Part shown: positions 7,111 to 15,311 of the stretch, one piece after another
Layout: each line of letters starts with the position of its first letter
How positions within the stretch are numbered: position 1 is the stretch's first letter
DNA from: Latescibacteria bacterium UBA6620
Lineage (GTDB): Bacteria; Latescibacterota; UBA2968
DNA: 64,000 nucleotides
Direction: 5' to 3'
Assembly: GCA_002433075.1 (NCBI GenBank)
Contig: DJHM01000056.1
Coordinates: forward strand, 99,399-163,398
Translations under genes and position numbers: made by a program
The notes under the pieces: generated by a model
The model's database searches: none
The model's input: the letters and a program-made list of their open reading frames with translations, nothing else
What the model was told of the DNA's origin: nothing

Positions 7111-7977
7111 CTATCCCTCGAACACTTCGGCGACTGCGCTAGAAAATCCTTCGTCGGCGAAACTGTCACCGAGGAAAACGTCTCGCTCGGCCGCAGCCTC
7201 CCGGGTGGGTTGATCCGCGTTCGCCAGCAACACCCCTTTGCCCGCAGCCGCCAACATCGACAGATCGTTGCTGCCGTCCCCCACAGCCAACGTCTCGGAA
7301 ACGCTTACACCGCACGCTTCTGCAATCGCTGACAGCGCGCGCGCTTTGTCCACATCGGGGTGCATCGTCTCGATGCGATCCTTGTCGGTACGTTCTAGAT
7401 ACAACTCGTTTCCGAACTGTGCCTTCAGATCCTCGAGGACCTCCTCCCGACGGTCCGGCCCGGGCAGGATCAGTAACTTCGGGGGCACCGGAAACGCCCC
7501 GGCCCGAAGTCGATCCACCATATCGGGTTCGATGACGAACTGGGTGCCCGTCTGCACGGTCATATCCTCAACCGTCTGATCGCGCTCAAGGGTCACGTAG
7601 TCCTCCACGTGAAGGCCCTCGTCGTCGACATCGAGATGACAGTAGATGAAGTTCATCTTCCACTCGGCCAGGAGGTCAACGACCTGGAGGTAGACAGCTT
7701 CCGGCATCCGCTGTTGATGCAGTACCCGTCGCTTCCCATTTCGCGCCCGATCGAGAGCCACTGCACCGTTGTAGCCCCCGACGAGGAGCGTGGGTGCGAA
7801 CGACGCGTGCGTCTCGAACGGCAACTGGCTCTTGGAGATGCTCCTTCCGCTGATCGAGGCTACGTGAACACCGCGATCGATCAGCGTCTGGATCGTCTCC
7901 AACGCACGCTGGCTAGGCCGGTTAGTGTAATCCAGGATCGTTCCGTCCAGATCGAAAGCCACAAGCTTGATACCCAA
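7111..7977 (-). CDS. HAD-superfamily hydrolase, Cof type
   Basis: 288 aa haloacid-dehalogenase-like phosphatase. Motif I is DLDGT at 9-13 (nucleophile Asp9, acid Asp11), motif II SISGRS follows, and motif IV is GDGSNDLSML beginning near residue 233. The large C2-type cap between them is typical of Cof, sucrose-phosphatase and mannosyl-3-phosphoglycerate phosphatase members, which dephosphorylate sugar phosphates. It is followed one base later by the homocysteine methyltransferase. A hairpin terminator separates it from the Gfo gene upstream, so it may have its own promoter. Substrate unknown. Confidence 0.9.
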   Translation of the reverse strand: MGIKLVAFDLDGTILDYTNRPSQRALETIQTLIDRGVHVASISGRSISKSQLPFETHASFAPTLLVGGYNGAVALDRARNGKRRVLHQQRMPEAVYLQVVDLLAEWKMNFIYCHLDVDDEGLHVEDYVTLERDQTVEDMTVQTGTQFVIEPDMVDRLRAGAFPVPPKLLILPGPDRREEVLEDLKAQFGNELYLERTDKDRIETMHPDVDKARALSAIAEACGVSVSETLAVGDGSNDLSMLAAAGKGVLLANADQPTREAAAERDVFLGDSFADEGFSSAVAEVFEG

Positions 7978-7997
7978 GGGGCGACCCCTCCAACAGA

Positions 7998-8031
7998 AAG
8001 GGCGGTCTCGCTGCTTCGCGAAGCCGCCCTT
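7998..8031 (-). terminator. Intrinsic terminator after Gfo/Idh/MocA gene
   Basis: An 8-bp stem AAGGGCGG/CCGCCCTT encloses a second small palindrome CTTCGCGAAG (8013-8022). Read leftward it ends in CCCTTTC. It lies 20 nt past the stop of the oxidoreductase gene at 8051. Confidence 0.7.
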
Positions 8032-8050
8032 CGAGTTCGATGTCGTATCG

Positions 8051-9106
8051 TCAGTCGATCACGGGCAGGTTGACCGTCTGGCCGAGTTCGACTGATTTGA
8101 ATACGGCCTCCGTAAACTCCATATACTTGACACCCTGATAGAACGTCGACTCGGCGTTCTCGCCCGTCTTGATCGCATTGATGAAGTCGGCCTCTACCGT
8201 CCATTCACGCGCGTACTTCTTCGGAATCGCCAGGGGCTTCAGTGCTTTGGCGCTTCCCTTGGCTCCCAGTACCCTTTGACGGGCCAGGTTGGGCGAAGTC
8301 TCGTAGACGAGCGTCCCTGCAGTCCCGTAGATTTCAATCCGCTCACTCGGCGCGTGGTGGGCATTGCCCGAGAACATATATACCGCCGTCGCACCGATCT
8401 CCATCGTCGCAAGGATATTTACCGTGTCGGGCCGATCCACTTCGCCCACTTTTCCCCGCCCCGCCGGACGTAGCTTCACGAAAGTCTCCGCCTGAGCAGT
8501 CACCGAGCTGGTGTAGCCGCACCAGCGGTGAACGAACTCCACCAGCATCCCCACGCTCATCGTGTTCAGGCCCGAGTAGCGCCCAATCTGCCGCCAGTGG
8601 AGGGGTGTCTTCGGATTGTTCTGGGTTGGCGTCATCGACCGAACCACGATATTCCGCACTTCGCCCACGTAGCCGCTCGAAATCAGGTGACGCACGTAGT
8701 AATCGCCCTGCATCGCGTGGGGCGGCTGACAGATCTGGGTAGCCAGCCCGGATTCCTCCCCCCTGGCATACATCAGCCTGGCCTCACGCAGGTTCATCGC
8801 CATCCTGGCCTGTACCCACGTGTGTTTCCCCGCATCGAGCGACTCGAGCACGAACTCGCAGTGCTTGTAGGGCCACGTCCCGATCATCACCGCATCGACG
8901 TCCTTTCGGGCGATCAGCGCGTGAGGATCCGTCATCAGGTCGGGTGTAAGCTTGAACTCCTCCGAGATCCTGCGACCGCTCGCAATCGATCTGTTACACA
9001 GCGCGACGACCTCGGCGTCCTTGATTTTTGCCAGCCCGGGGAAATGTCGCGTGCGGAAGATCCCTCCCGCCCCGATGATGCCTATCCTGATCGGTTTCTT
9101 TGCCAT
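8051..9106 (-). CDS. Gfo/Idh/MocA family oxidoreductase lacking the usual catalytic lysine
   Basis: 351 aa. The N-terminal Rossmann fold (IRIGIIGAGGIF; GxGxxx) binds NAD(P), and an alpha/beta C-terminal domain follows. Family members oxidise or reduce sugars, inositols and amino sugars. The family's EKP motif near residue 100 reads VQARMAMN here, so the usual catalytic Lys is missing; activity may be altered. Neighbours are a TIM-barrel sugar isomerase upstream (9173) and a terminator downstream, suggesting a two-gene sugar unit. ATG at 9106 is preceded by a weak ribosome-binding region. Confidence 0.9.
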   Translation of the reverse strand: MAKKPIRIGIIGAGGIFRTRHFPGLAKIKDAEVVALCNRSIASGRRISEEFKLTPDLMTDPHALIARKDVDAVMIGTWPYKHCEFVLESLDAGKHTWVQARMAMNLREARLMYARGEESGLATQICQPPHAMQGDYYVRHLISSGYVGEVRNIVVRSMTPTQNNPKTPLHWRQIGRYSGLNTMSVGMLVEFVHRWCGYTSSVTAQAETFVKLRPAGRGKVGEVDRPDTVNILATMEIGATAVYMFSGNAHHAPSERIEIYGTAGTLVYETSPNLARQRVLGAKGSAKALKPLAIPKKYAREWTVEADFINAIKTGENAESTFYQGVKYMEFTEAVFKSVELGQTVNLPVID

Positions 9107-9138
9107 CGACTTGGTCCTCGTGGAAGATGTTCACACCA

Positions 9139-9170
9139 ATTGTTCAATGTTCTCTCTTCATTGTTCAGTG
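9139..9170. repeat. Short tandem direct repeat ATTGTTCA(A/G)TG
   Basis: ATTGTTCAATG (9139-9149) and ATTGTTCAGTG (9160-9170) repeat with a 21-bp period, about two helical turns, in the short gap between two genes. They could be binding half-sites or degenerate dispersed repeats. Confidence 0.45.
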
Positions 9171-9172
9171 AT

Positions 9173-10177
9173 TCACTCTTCCCGCCTCAGGTCCTCGTAC
9201 CCAGTCAGGTGGTAATCGTAGTCCAGGTAGTCAAGCAATTTACACAAAGCCCGGAATGCGACACCGAAACCGTCAATGCCACTGAAGCCCCCGAATTGTC
9301 CTCCGCCCTTCACGTGGGGTTCCAGATCGACGAACACACCCGGCACGCCCAGCCTCTTGAATTTCTTATCCAGATCCGGGACGAGAGTGCGGAAATCCCT
9401 CAGGACCATCTCGTGACCGGCATCACCGCGGTCGACAGGAATGAACCGTGTCAGCCCCCGGGCCTTCGCAGCCTCGATCATCGGCTTGTTCTCGGGTGTA
9501 TTGAACCCCTTGATGTGAATCCAGCCGAGCCCAGGCTTCATTTTCACGTAATGTTCGTAGGCGCTGTCGGGCGAATGGCCCTGGCCTTCCATATTCCCGA
9601 CGTCTTCGATGATATAGCAATACTCACTGCCAATCTTCTCGTGCAGGGCGGCCAACGTGTCCCCATCTCCGCCGATCAAATGAGACTCCACCTCGAGACC
9701 GTAGATGATGCCCTCCCCGGCGCACCTCTCGACGATCTTCTTAAGTTGCTCTGCAGCCTGGTCCAGGTGGGGCCACGGATCCGTCCCGTTGGGATGGTAG
9801 TAGCTGAACCCCCGCAAGAGCTTCGTGTCGAACGCCTTGGCCAGGTTGATCGCCCGCTGGACGTCGTTGTCGAGATATTCATCGAACGGGACGTATCGGT
9901 TCTGTGTACCGTCATCCTGGTCGAGAAGCTTGACCTTGCCGATGGGCGAGCCGATGCACGACACTTTCATTTCGTAGTCATTGTGCAATTCGTTCAGTCT
10001 TCCGATTTCTTCGTCGGAAAGTTCCATTACGTTCTTCAGACCTTGACCGACATCCACGAACCGGATCGTGTAGTAGGACAGACCCAGGGCCCGCATCATC
10101 GTCAACTGTTCTTCCGCTCGCTTGCTGACCGGACCTTCATCAGCGAACCCGGATAGAATAATCTCTGCTCGACTCAT
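9173..10177 (-). CDS. Sugar phosphate isomerase/epimerase family TIM-barrel protein
   Basis: 334 aa xylose-isomerase-like TIM barrel (AP endonuclease family 2 fold). Likely metal ligands lie in GLEVESH, IIEDVGN, WIHIKG and VDLEPH, in the expected order at strand ends. Such proteins isomerise, epimerise or dehydrate sugars and inositol derivatives. It precedes the Gfo oxidoreductase by 66 nt on the same strand, a pairing frequent in inositol and sugar catabolism. The exact substrate cannot be assigned. Confidence 0.88.
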   Translation of the reverse strand: MSRAEIILSGFADEGPVSKRAEEQLTMMRALGLSYYTIRFVDVGQGLKNVMELSDEEIGRLNELHNDYEMKVSCIGSPIGKVKLLDQDDGTQNRYVPFDEYLDNDVQRAINLAKAFDTKLLRGFSYYHPNGTDPWPHLDQAAEQLKKIVERCAGEGIIYGLEVESHLIGGDGDTLAALHEKIGSEYCYIIEDVGNMEGQGHSPDSAYEHYVKMKPGLGWIHIKGFNTPENKPMIEAAKARGLTRFIPVDRGDAGHEMVLRDFRTLVPDLDKKFKRLGVPGVFVDLEPHVKGGGQFGGFSGIDGFGVAFRALCKLLDYLDYDYHLTGYEDLRREE

Positions 10178-10222
10178 TGTGTTCGTCTTTCTTCTTGGTT
10201 TCTCATCCGGGACCCCACTGAC

Positions 10223-11443
10223 CTACCTTGCAGGGATCAGTTGGATTCCTGTGATTTGATCGATCTGACGAAGACCGTCTCTGGCCTCCGTGTAGTCGGA
10301 GTCCAGATCGATGGCTTTCTCGAAGGCGGCCCGGGCCGCGTCCCATCGACGGGCTTTGGCATGGACCACCCCGATGTTGTAGAAAAGACGGGGGTTGTCT
10401 GGATCGACCAAGACGGCCCGATCGTAGACGGCCAGCACGCTCGACTCCTCGTATCCGGATCCGTAGCGGATGCCGCCCGCGTTGTGCTCCAACACAAAGG
10501 CAAGAACAAACAGCGTCCTCACATTCTTCGGCCTGAGATCGGCCGCCTTTTTTGCGTATTCGACCGCGAGGGCAATGTCTCCTGTTGCGACCCGGTTCTG
10601 CGCGAGTGCGACGTTGGCGTCGTGAAGGAGTTCTCCCTGGTCAATCAGACTTATCAGCAACGAGTCGGATCGCGCGAACTGTTCTGTGGCGGCACACGAC
10701 AGCGCGAGTGCAATCGTCAGAGACGGCGTCGATTCGTATTCGAGGCCTCGTTCGAATAACTCGATCGCTTCGTCGTGATCACCCTGCGACCTCAAGAGGA
10801 GGCCGAAATTGGTGAGGGTGGGTAGATCGTCCGGAACGAGTCTCAGGGCCTCACGATAGGCTCTCTCCGCGCCTTCGGCATCTTCGCCCAGCTGTCTTGC
10901 GCGACCCAGATTGTAGTATGCCCTCGGTAACTCTTCCTGGACTCGCCCGATCGTCGCGTGACCGGGGGAGTCGAACATCAACGCTTCCCAAACGTCGACC
11001 GCCTCCCCCCACCTACCCAGCTGCCAGAGCGTCTGGCCCAGGCGGTAACGCATTGCGGGGTTTCCTGGCCGGTATCGCAACGCGTTCTCGAATGCAACCT
11101 CGGCATCTTCGTAATCATCCTGCGCCATCCGGGCGAGCCCCATATGGAACCACGCATCGGCATAGGTGGGTTCGAGCCGGACGGCCGAGGTGAACGCGTG
11201 AACGGCATCGTCGTAATCCTCGAGCCGCAACAGCGCGAGGCCCAGGTTGTAGTGTGCGACCGTGAACGCAGGGTCCAGTCCAACGGCCTTTCGAAACGCA
11301 GAAGCGGCTCGTCGGAAATCTCCTTCAGCCGCGTAACCTGCCCCTCGGTTGCTCGCCTCTTCCGCCTTCGACAGGCCCTCCTCCGTGAGCTGCCCGAGTG
11401 CGCTGGACGTCAGTAACCAGACCGACAGCCAGATCGAGGACAC
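10223..11443 (-). CDS. Secreted TPR-repeat protein
   Basis: 406 aa, begins at GTG (11441-11443) one base after the phosphatase stop (TGAcGTG), so translation is probably coupled. The first 17-18 residues form a signal peptide (IWLSVWLLTSSALG). The rest is made of TPR units, clear in AHYNLGLALLRLEDYDDAVHAFTSAVRLEP-like stretches and recurring to the C-terminus, the last with FYNIGVVHAKARRWDAARAAFEKAIDLD. TPR proteins mediate protein-protein contacts; here it probably acts outside the cytoplasmic membrane. No catalytic domain is seen. Confidence 0.88.
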   Translation of the reverse strand: MSSIWLSVWLLTSSALGQLTEEGLSKAEEASNRGAGYAAEGDFRRAASAFRKAVGLDPAFTVAHYNLGLALLRLEDYDDAVHAFTSAVRLEPTYADAWFHMGLARMAQDDYEDAEVAFENALRYRPGNPAMRYRLGQTLWQLGRWGEAVDVWEALMFDSPGHATIGRVQEELPRAYYNLGRARQLGEDAEGAERAYREALRLVPDDLPTLTNFGLLLRSQGDHDEAIELFERGLEYESTPSLTIALALSCAATEQFARSDSLLISLIDQGELLHDANVALAQNRVATGDIALAVEYAKKAADLRPKNVRTLFVLAFVLEHNAGGIRYGSGYEESSVLAVYDRAVLVDPDNPRLFYNIGVVHAKARRWDAARAAFEKAIDLDSDYTEARDGLRQIDQITGIQLIPAR

Positions 11444-11444
11444 G

Positions 11445-12140
11445 TCAGGTTACCAGCTCAGCCGGCAGATGCTCGAGTCGGTTCAGGTGCGTTAGGTGGA
11501 AAGACCCCGGACTGAAATGGACGTGAGCAATCGACGTATTCCGCGTCGACAGCCTCCCACCCGGCCAAGGCCCATCGTTCAGAAGCTCCGCCAGCAGGTC
11601 CTGCGTAAACCCGCCGTGGGTGACGATGGCGATGCGTTCATCGGACTCGGCCATCTCTCCCTTGAGCTGCTCGGCAACCCGTCGGGCCCGCTCCTGCCAT
11701 TGGGCCTCCGTCTCCCTCGGGCGAAGCCACCATCCGTCTTCTTTCACGTCATCCGACAGAATGACCTCGGGAAAGCGCTCCGAGATTTCGCCCCTCGTCA
11801 TCCCTGGGAGATTCGTCTCTCCCTCCAGAAAGATGCCGGACTCTTCGTGAACGTCCGCCCAGATTTCCGGCCGCAAACCGAGGGCCTTTCCGATTGGCTC
11901 TGAGGTCTGGAGGCACCGTAACATTGCAGAGCAATACAACCGATCGATCCCATAGCCCTGGTCGGGCGAGCCTGTGTTCACGCCAAAGATCATCTTGGCT
12001 GGCGCGTCCCGCAGGTGAACGGCCACGCGTTCGGCTTGTTTTTCGCCCGTCTCAGTCAGCGGCGGGTCGGCCACGCGACCTTCGGCATCCGAGAGCGTGT
12101 TGTTGAAGGACTGACCGTGTCGGATCAGGAATAGCTCCAT
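11445..12140 (-). CDS. Histidine phosphatase family protein (phosphoglycerate mutase-like)
   Basis: 231 aa. Catalytic RHG at 7-9 (His8 nucleophile) with GQSFNN following, and the second histidine in IVTHGGFTQDLL. Arg and Glu pocket residues are plausible in YCSAMLRCLQTSEPIG. The family covers cofactor-dependent phosphoglycerate mutases and many small-molecule phosphatases; the substrate cannot be told. It is translationally coupled to the downstream TPR gene. A second, shorter member is encoded at 13479-14030. Confidence 0.9.
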   Translation of the reverse strand: MELFLIRHGQSFNNTLSDAEGRVADPPLTETGEKQAERVAVHLRDAPAKMIFGVNTGSPDQGYGIDRLYCSAMLRCLQTSEPIGKALGLRPEIWADVHEESGIFLEGETNLPGMTRGEISERFPEVILSDDVKEDGWWLRPRETEAQWQERARRVAEQLKGEMAESDERIAIVTHGGFTQDLLAELLNDGPWPGGRLSTRNTSIAHVHFSPGSFHLTHLNRLEHLPAELVT

Positions 12141-12154
12141 CGTCTCACCTTTAT

Positions 12155-12586
12155 TTATGGGGAAAGGACATCGAACGTCACTGCGTCTCGAAAACCAGAA
12201 ACACTGTCGACCGGATCAAAAGTCAATGTCACCGTCACATCGCGACTGTCCCCAGGCGACAATCCCGCTGACATCTGCTGGGTGGCGGAGGCGAAAACCG
12301 ATCCGTCCTGGAGGAGGGACCATCGCATCAGGAAGGGCACATCAATCGTAATGAAGCCAGCATTGATCACAGTGGACGACACAATCAGCCCGGAAATTCG
12401 CCCGTCTGCCGTCGGAACGGACGCCTTGCGAACGTTCGTCACCGAGAGTACGCCGGAAAGAGAATCGTTATCGAACGAAACCGGATCGCTGCTGCACGCC
12501 AAAGCCAGGACGAAGACACAAACGCTCGCCGACAGGCGTCGAAGTTCAGCAGGCAAGTAACGTCTAGGCCAGTTCTTCGACCGCAT
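12155..12586 (-). CDS. Predicted lipoprotein, unknown function
   Basis: 143 aa. A positively charged N-terminus and hydrophobic stretch end in a lipobox LALAC (Cys about residue 31), then SSDPVSFDN. The remainder is beta-rich with NAGFITIDVPFLMRW and SPGDSRDVTVTLTFDPV, resembling a small FxLYD-like or CARDB-like immunoglobulin fold. No enzymatic motif is seen. Its start overlaps the end of the PhyH gene by 23 nt, so it is probably in the same transcript. Confidence 0.75.
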   Translation of the reverse strand: MRSKNWPRRYLPAELRRLSASVCVFVLALACSSDPVSFDNDSLSGVLSVTNVRKASVPTADGRISGLIVSSTVINAGFITIDVPFLMRWSLLQDGSVFASATQQMSAGLSPGDSRDVTVTLTFDPVDSVSGFRDAVTFDVLSP

Positions 12587-13376
12587 CCTCGATTACGACT
12601 TCCAACTGGTCCTTCGGCTTGAAGTAGTCGGTCGCCGTATATCCCAGGCCCATATCCCCCATCAACCTTCGCTGACGCGGAGTCATCCGGTCGAGCAGTT
12701 CCTGAGGCGCTTTCTCGTAGTCATAGGGTCGACACCACTGCTGACCGTAGCGGAAGGTCACGCTGCGACGAACATTGTCGCCAAAGTGCGGCGCAACGCC
12801 GTGCCAGAGATTGTGGGGAAAGATTGCGGCGTCACCCGATTCTACGCACAGCTGAATGGCACCTTCGGGATCTTCACCTCGGGGCAGGCCGCCCTCCGGA
12901 ACCGGAACCCGGTGAGTCCTTGGAACCAGACAGAAATTCGCCCGGTTCTCTTCGGGAATATCTGTCAGGAAGTACTGAATCTTGAAGTTCAGCGGCGGAC
13001 TGTCCGGTTCGACCCGAATCTGAGCCAGGGATGGGCCGGCGTCGGTATGCCAGCCGGAGAGCCGGCTGTCGCTCGGGTAACGCACGTAGATCTGGGTTCC
13101 CATGACCTGCAGGTAGGGCCCGATCAGATCGAGGATCACGCCGAAGGTCCCCGGATGATCGATCAGGGAATCGAAGGCGGGGGATTGCTCGACGGTCTGA
13201 ATGATGGTGAACGCTTTCTGGTCGCGGACATCCGGGTTGTGGTTGCGGTAACGTTCGATGACCGAGTCGGCCGCTGACAGGTAGGTCGCAGCCTGGTCTT
13301 TCGTAAGCGCTCCCTTAAGCAGAATGTATCCTTCTTCGCGCCAATGGCGCCGCATCTCATCGGTCAAACGACGCAT
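12564..13376 (-). CDS. Phytanoyl-CoA dioxygenase (PhyH) family protein
   Basis: 270 aa Fe(II)/2-oxoglutarate dioxygenase. The iron facial triad is visible: His110-x-Asp112 (GWHTDAGPS) and His192 (NLWHGVAPH), with Arg203/204 (VRRSVTFRY) for 2-oxoglutarate. These enzymes hydroxylate or demethylate small molecules. It is transcribed leftward and diverges from the histidine phosphatase gene at 13479. Start ATG at 13376 (MRRLTDEMRRHWREEGYILLKG) fits the usual N-terminus. Substrate unknown. Confidence 0.92.
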   Translation of the reverse strand: MRRLTDEMRRHWREEGYILLKGALTKDQAATYLSAADSVIERYRNHNPDVRDQKAFTIIQTVEQSPAFDSLIDHPGTFGVILDLIGPYLQVMGTQIYVRYPSDSRLSGWHTDAGPSLAQIRVEPDSPPLNFKIQYFLTDIPEENRANFCLVPRTHRVPVPEGGLPRGEDPEGAIQLCVESGDAAIFPHNLWHGVAPHFGDNVRRSVTFRYGQQWCRPYDYEKAPQELLDRMTPRQRRLMGDMGLGYTATDYFKPKDQLEVVIEDAVEELA

Positions 13377-13478
13377 AAACGAACCCTCCGATACGGTGAG
13401 GTTGCAAAGGTAAAGGCATCCACCTGACGTGTCAATTCAGCGGATTGACCCGACCTGCACCTCGTCTGATATTCCGTT

Positions 13479-14030
13479 ATGGAGCGCCATTTTCTGGCTC
13501 GACACGCTCGGCCTCAGGTCTGTTCGGACACTCCATCGCACGAATGGGAACTGTCGCCCGAAGGAAGGGAAGGGGCCGACAGGCTCGTTCGTGCGATGCG
13601 CTCAGAAATATCTTCGATCGTCACAAGCACTGAAACCAAGGCGGTGCAGACGGGCCAACACGTGGCGAAACAATTGGATCTCCCCCTTCACCAGAATCCC
13701 GACCTGGGCGAGCACCGAAGAGCGAACGAGCCCTTCTTTCACGACCCGTCTCGATTCAGTTCCACAATCCGACGGCTGTTCGAATACCCGGATCAAGTTA
13801 TCTTCGGGACCGAGACCGCGAACGAAGCCCTTTCCCGTTTCAGCCGGGCCCTCTCCGGTTATCTGGGCGGCCCACCGTGTTTGTTCATCACGCACGGCAC
13901 CGTGCTGAGTCTGTATGTCGCGTCCATCAGCGACCGGTCCGGGTTCGAAGTCTGGTCCAGCCTCGGAATGCCCTGTCTGATCACGATCTCGTCCGAGGCG
14001 TCCCTGCTCGACGTGAAAACCGAGGTCTGA
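13479..14030 (+). CDS. Histidine phosphatase family protein
   Basis: 183 aa, shorter than the member at 11445. It has RHA instead of RHG (FLARHARP, His9) and a second histidine in FITHGTVLSLY near residue 139. The C-terminus EVWSSLGMPCLITIS fits family members of about 180 aa. It heads a rightward three-gene operon with methionine aminopeptidase (10 nt downstream) and a cyclase. Substrate unknown. Confidence 0.87.
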   Translation: MERHFLARHARPQVCSDTPSHEWELSPEGREGADRLVRAMRSEISSIVTSTETKAVQTGQHVAKQLDLPLHQNPDLGEHRRANEPFFHDPSRFSSTIRRLFEYPDQVIFGTETANEALSRFSRALSGYLGGPPCLFITHGTVLSLYVASISDRSGFEVWSSLGMPCLITISSEASLLDVKTEV

Positions 14031-14040
14031 AAGGAACGGA

Positions 14041-14787
14041 ATGTCCATCGAATCCGAGCAGGACCTGATCGAACTCCGTCGAATCGGACGAGTCGTCGCG
14101 AGGGCCCTCCGTGCAATGCAGGAAGCCGTCGCCCCCGGAGTCACGACGTCTTACCTCGACCGAATCGGGGCAGCGCAACTCAGGCAACACGGCGCCAGAT
14201 CTGCCCCTAAACGGGAATACGGCTTCCCCACCGATACCATCGTCTGCGTAAACGACGAACTCGTTCACGGCATCCCCTCAGACCGTGTCGTCGCGCCAGG
14301 AGACCTCATTACCTTCGATGTCACAACTGAAAGAGGTGGATACGTCGCGGATGCGGCCGTGACTGTAGGGGTCGGCCCGAGCACCACCCTGCAACGCAAA
14401 CTCATCGCGTGCAGCGAGCGAGCTCTCACGAGTGCGATCGGAATCGCTCAAGCGGGTCGTCGGATCCGGCACATCGGGCGGGAGGTGCAACGCGTCACCG
14501 AGCGAGCGGGGGTTTCCGTCGTCAAACCACTGACGGGTCACGGTGTCGGTCGAGCCGTCCACGAATGGCCCTCCATCCCCAACTATGATGCCCCGTGCGC
14601 GAACGATCGCCTGGATGCCGGCCAGGTCATCACCATCGAGCCGATCATATCGGCAGGCACCCGCGGGCTGATCGAACAGAATGATGGCTGGACAGTCAGC
14701 ACTTCCGACGGCGCCCCGTCTTCACACCACGAACACAGCATCGTGATCACCGACGGTGCCCCCATCGTTCTGACGGCTGCCGCGTGA
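14041..14787 (+). CDS. map: Type I methionine aminopeptidase
   Basis: 248 aa metallopeptidase that removes N-terminal Met. All expected residues are present: His76 (VHGIP), metal ligands Asp93 (TFDVT), Asp104 (YVADAAV), His167 (TGHGVG), Glu200 (TIEPI) and Glu231 (HEHSIVIT). The second-ligand segment reads GYVADAAVT instead of the common GYHGDTSRT, a diverged version. AAGGAAC precedes the ATG. Here it is flanked by a histidine phosphatase and a cyclase rather than ribosomal or secY genes, so it may be a second copy in the genome. Confidence 0.93.
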   Translation: MSIESEQDLIELRRIGRVVARALRAMQEAVAPGVTTSYLDRIGAAQLRQHGARSAPKREYGFPTDTIVCVNDELVHGIPSDRVVAPGDLITFDVTTERGGYVADAAVTVGVGPSTTLQRKLIACSERALTSAIGIAQAGRRIRHIGREVQRVTERAGVSVVKPLTGHGVGRAVHEWPSIPNYDAPCANDRLDAGQVITIEPIISAGTRGLIEQNDGWTVSTSDGAPSSHHEHSIVITDGAPIVLTAAA

Positions 14788-15308
14788 TGCGGATCGTAGA
14801 TCTCTCACCGACGATCGAGACCGGGATGGAAATGTATCCGGGGGATCCCCGGGTCGCCATCGAGCTGGTCCAGACGATCGATGACGACGGATGGGACTTG
14901 CGCAGGGTCGAGATGGGATCGCACACCGGCTCGCACGTCGACGCTTTCTCGCACGTGACCAGTGGTGCACCGTCGATCGACCGGATCCCCCTCGAGCGAT
15001 TCACGGGGCCAGCCCGCCGGGTGACTTCGAGCCACAACCTTCCACGTGAGCTCGGTCTACTGCTCGATTTCGACCCAGTTCAGGAGGACATTCAGCCCAT
15101 CCTCGACGCCGGAGCCCCGTTTATCGGGGCCGCCCGACTCTCGATCGAGATCGAGAGTCCGTTGCTCAACGCTGGTATCCTGACCTTCGATGGACTCGTC
15201 AACCTCCGAGGTCTTCCTCTCGATCAGACGTTTGAATTTTATGGGTTTCCACTCAAGATTCGGGAGGGTGATGGATCACCGATCCGCGCCATCGCGATCC
15301 TGGAATAG
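14787..15308 (+). CDS. Cyclase family protein (kynurenine formamidase-like)
   Basis: 173 aa metal-dependent hydrolase. The signature HxG(T/S)HxD appears as His46-Thr-Gly-Ser-His50-Val-Asp52. The start ATG overlaps the methionine aminopeptidase stop (TGATG), showing translational coupling; a GTG three bases earlier is possible. Family members hydrolyse N-formylkynurenine or cyclic amides. It is somewhat shorter than kynurenine formamidases (about 205-215 aa). The middle region VTSSHNLPRELGLLLDFD replaces a usually longer segment. Substrate uncertain. Confidence 0.85.
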   Translation: MRIVDLSPTIETGMEMYPGDPRVAIELVQTIDDDGWDLRRVEMGSHTGSHVDAFSHVTSGAPSIDRIPLERFTGPARRVTSSHNLPRELGLLLDFDPVQEDIQPILDAGAPFIGAARLSIEIESPLLNAGILTFDGLVNLRGLPLDQTFEFYGFPLKIREGDGSPIRAIAILE

Positions 15309-15311
15309 TGC

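Noticed and set aside
8528..10156. Long plus-strand open frame (about 540 codons) opposite the Gfo and TIM genes
   Set aside because: No domain features; it mirrors two genes with complete family motifs on the other strand. The same applies to long frames at 36206-37789 and 38471-39832.
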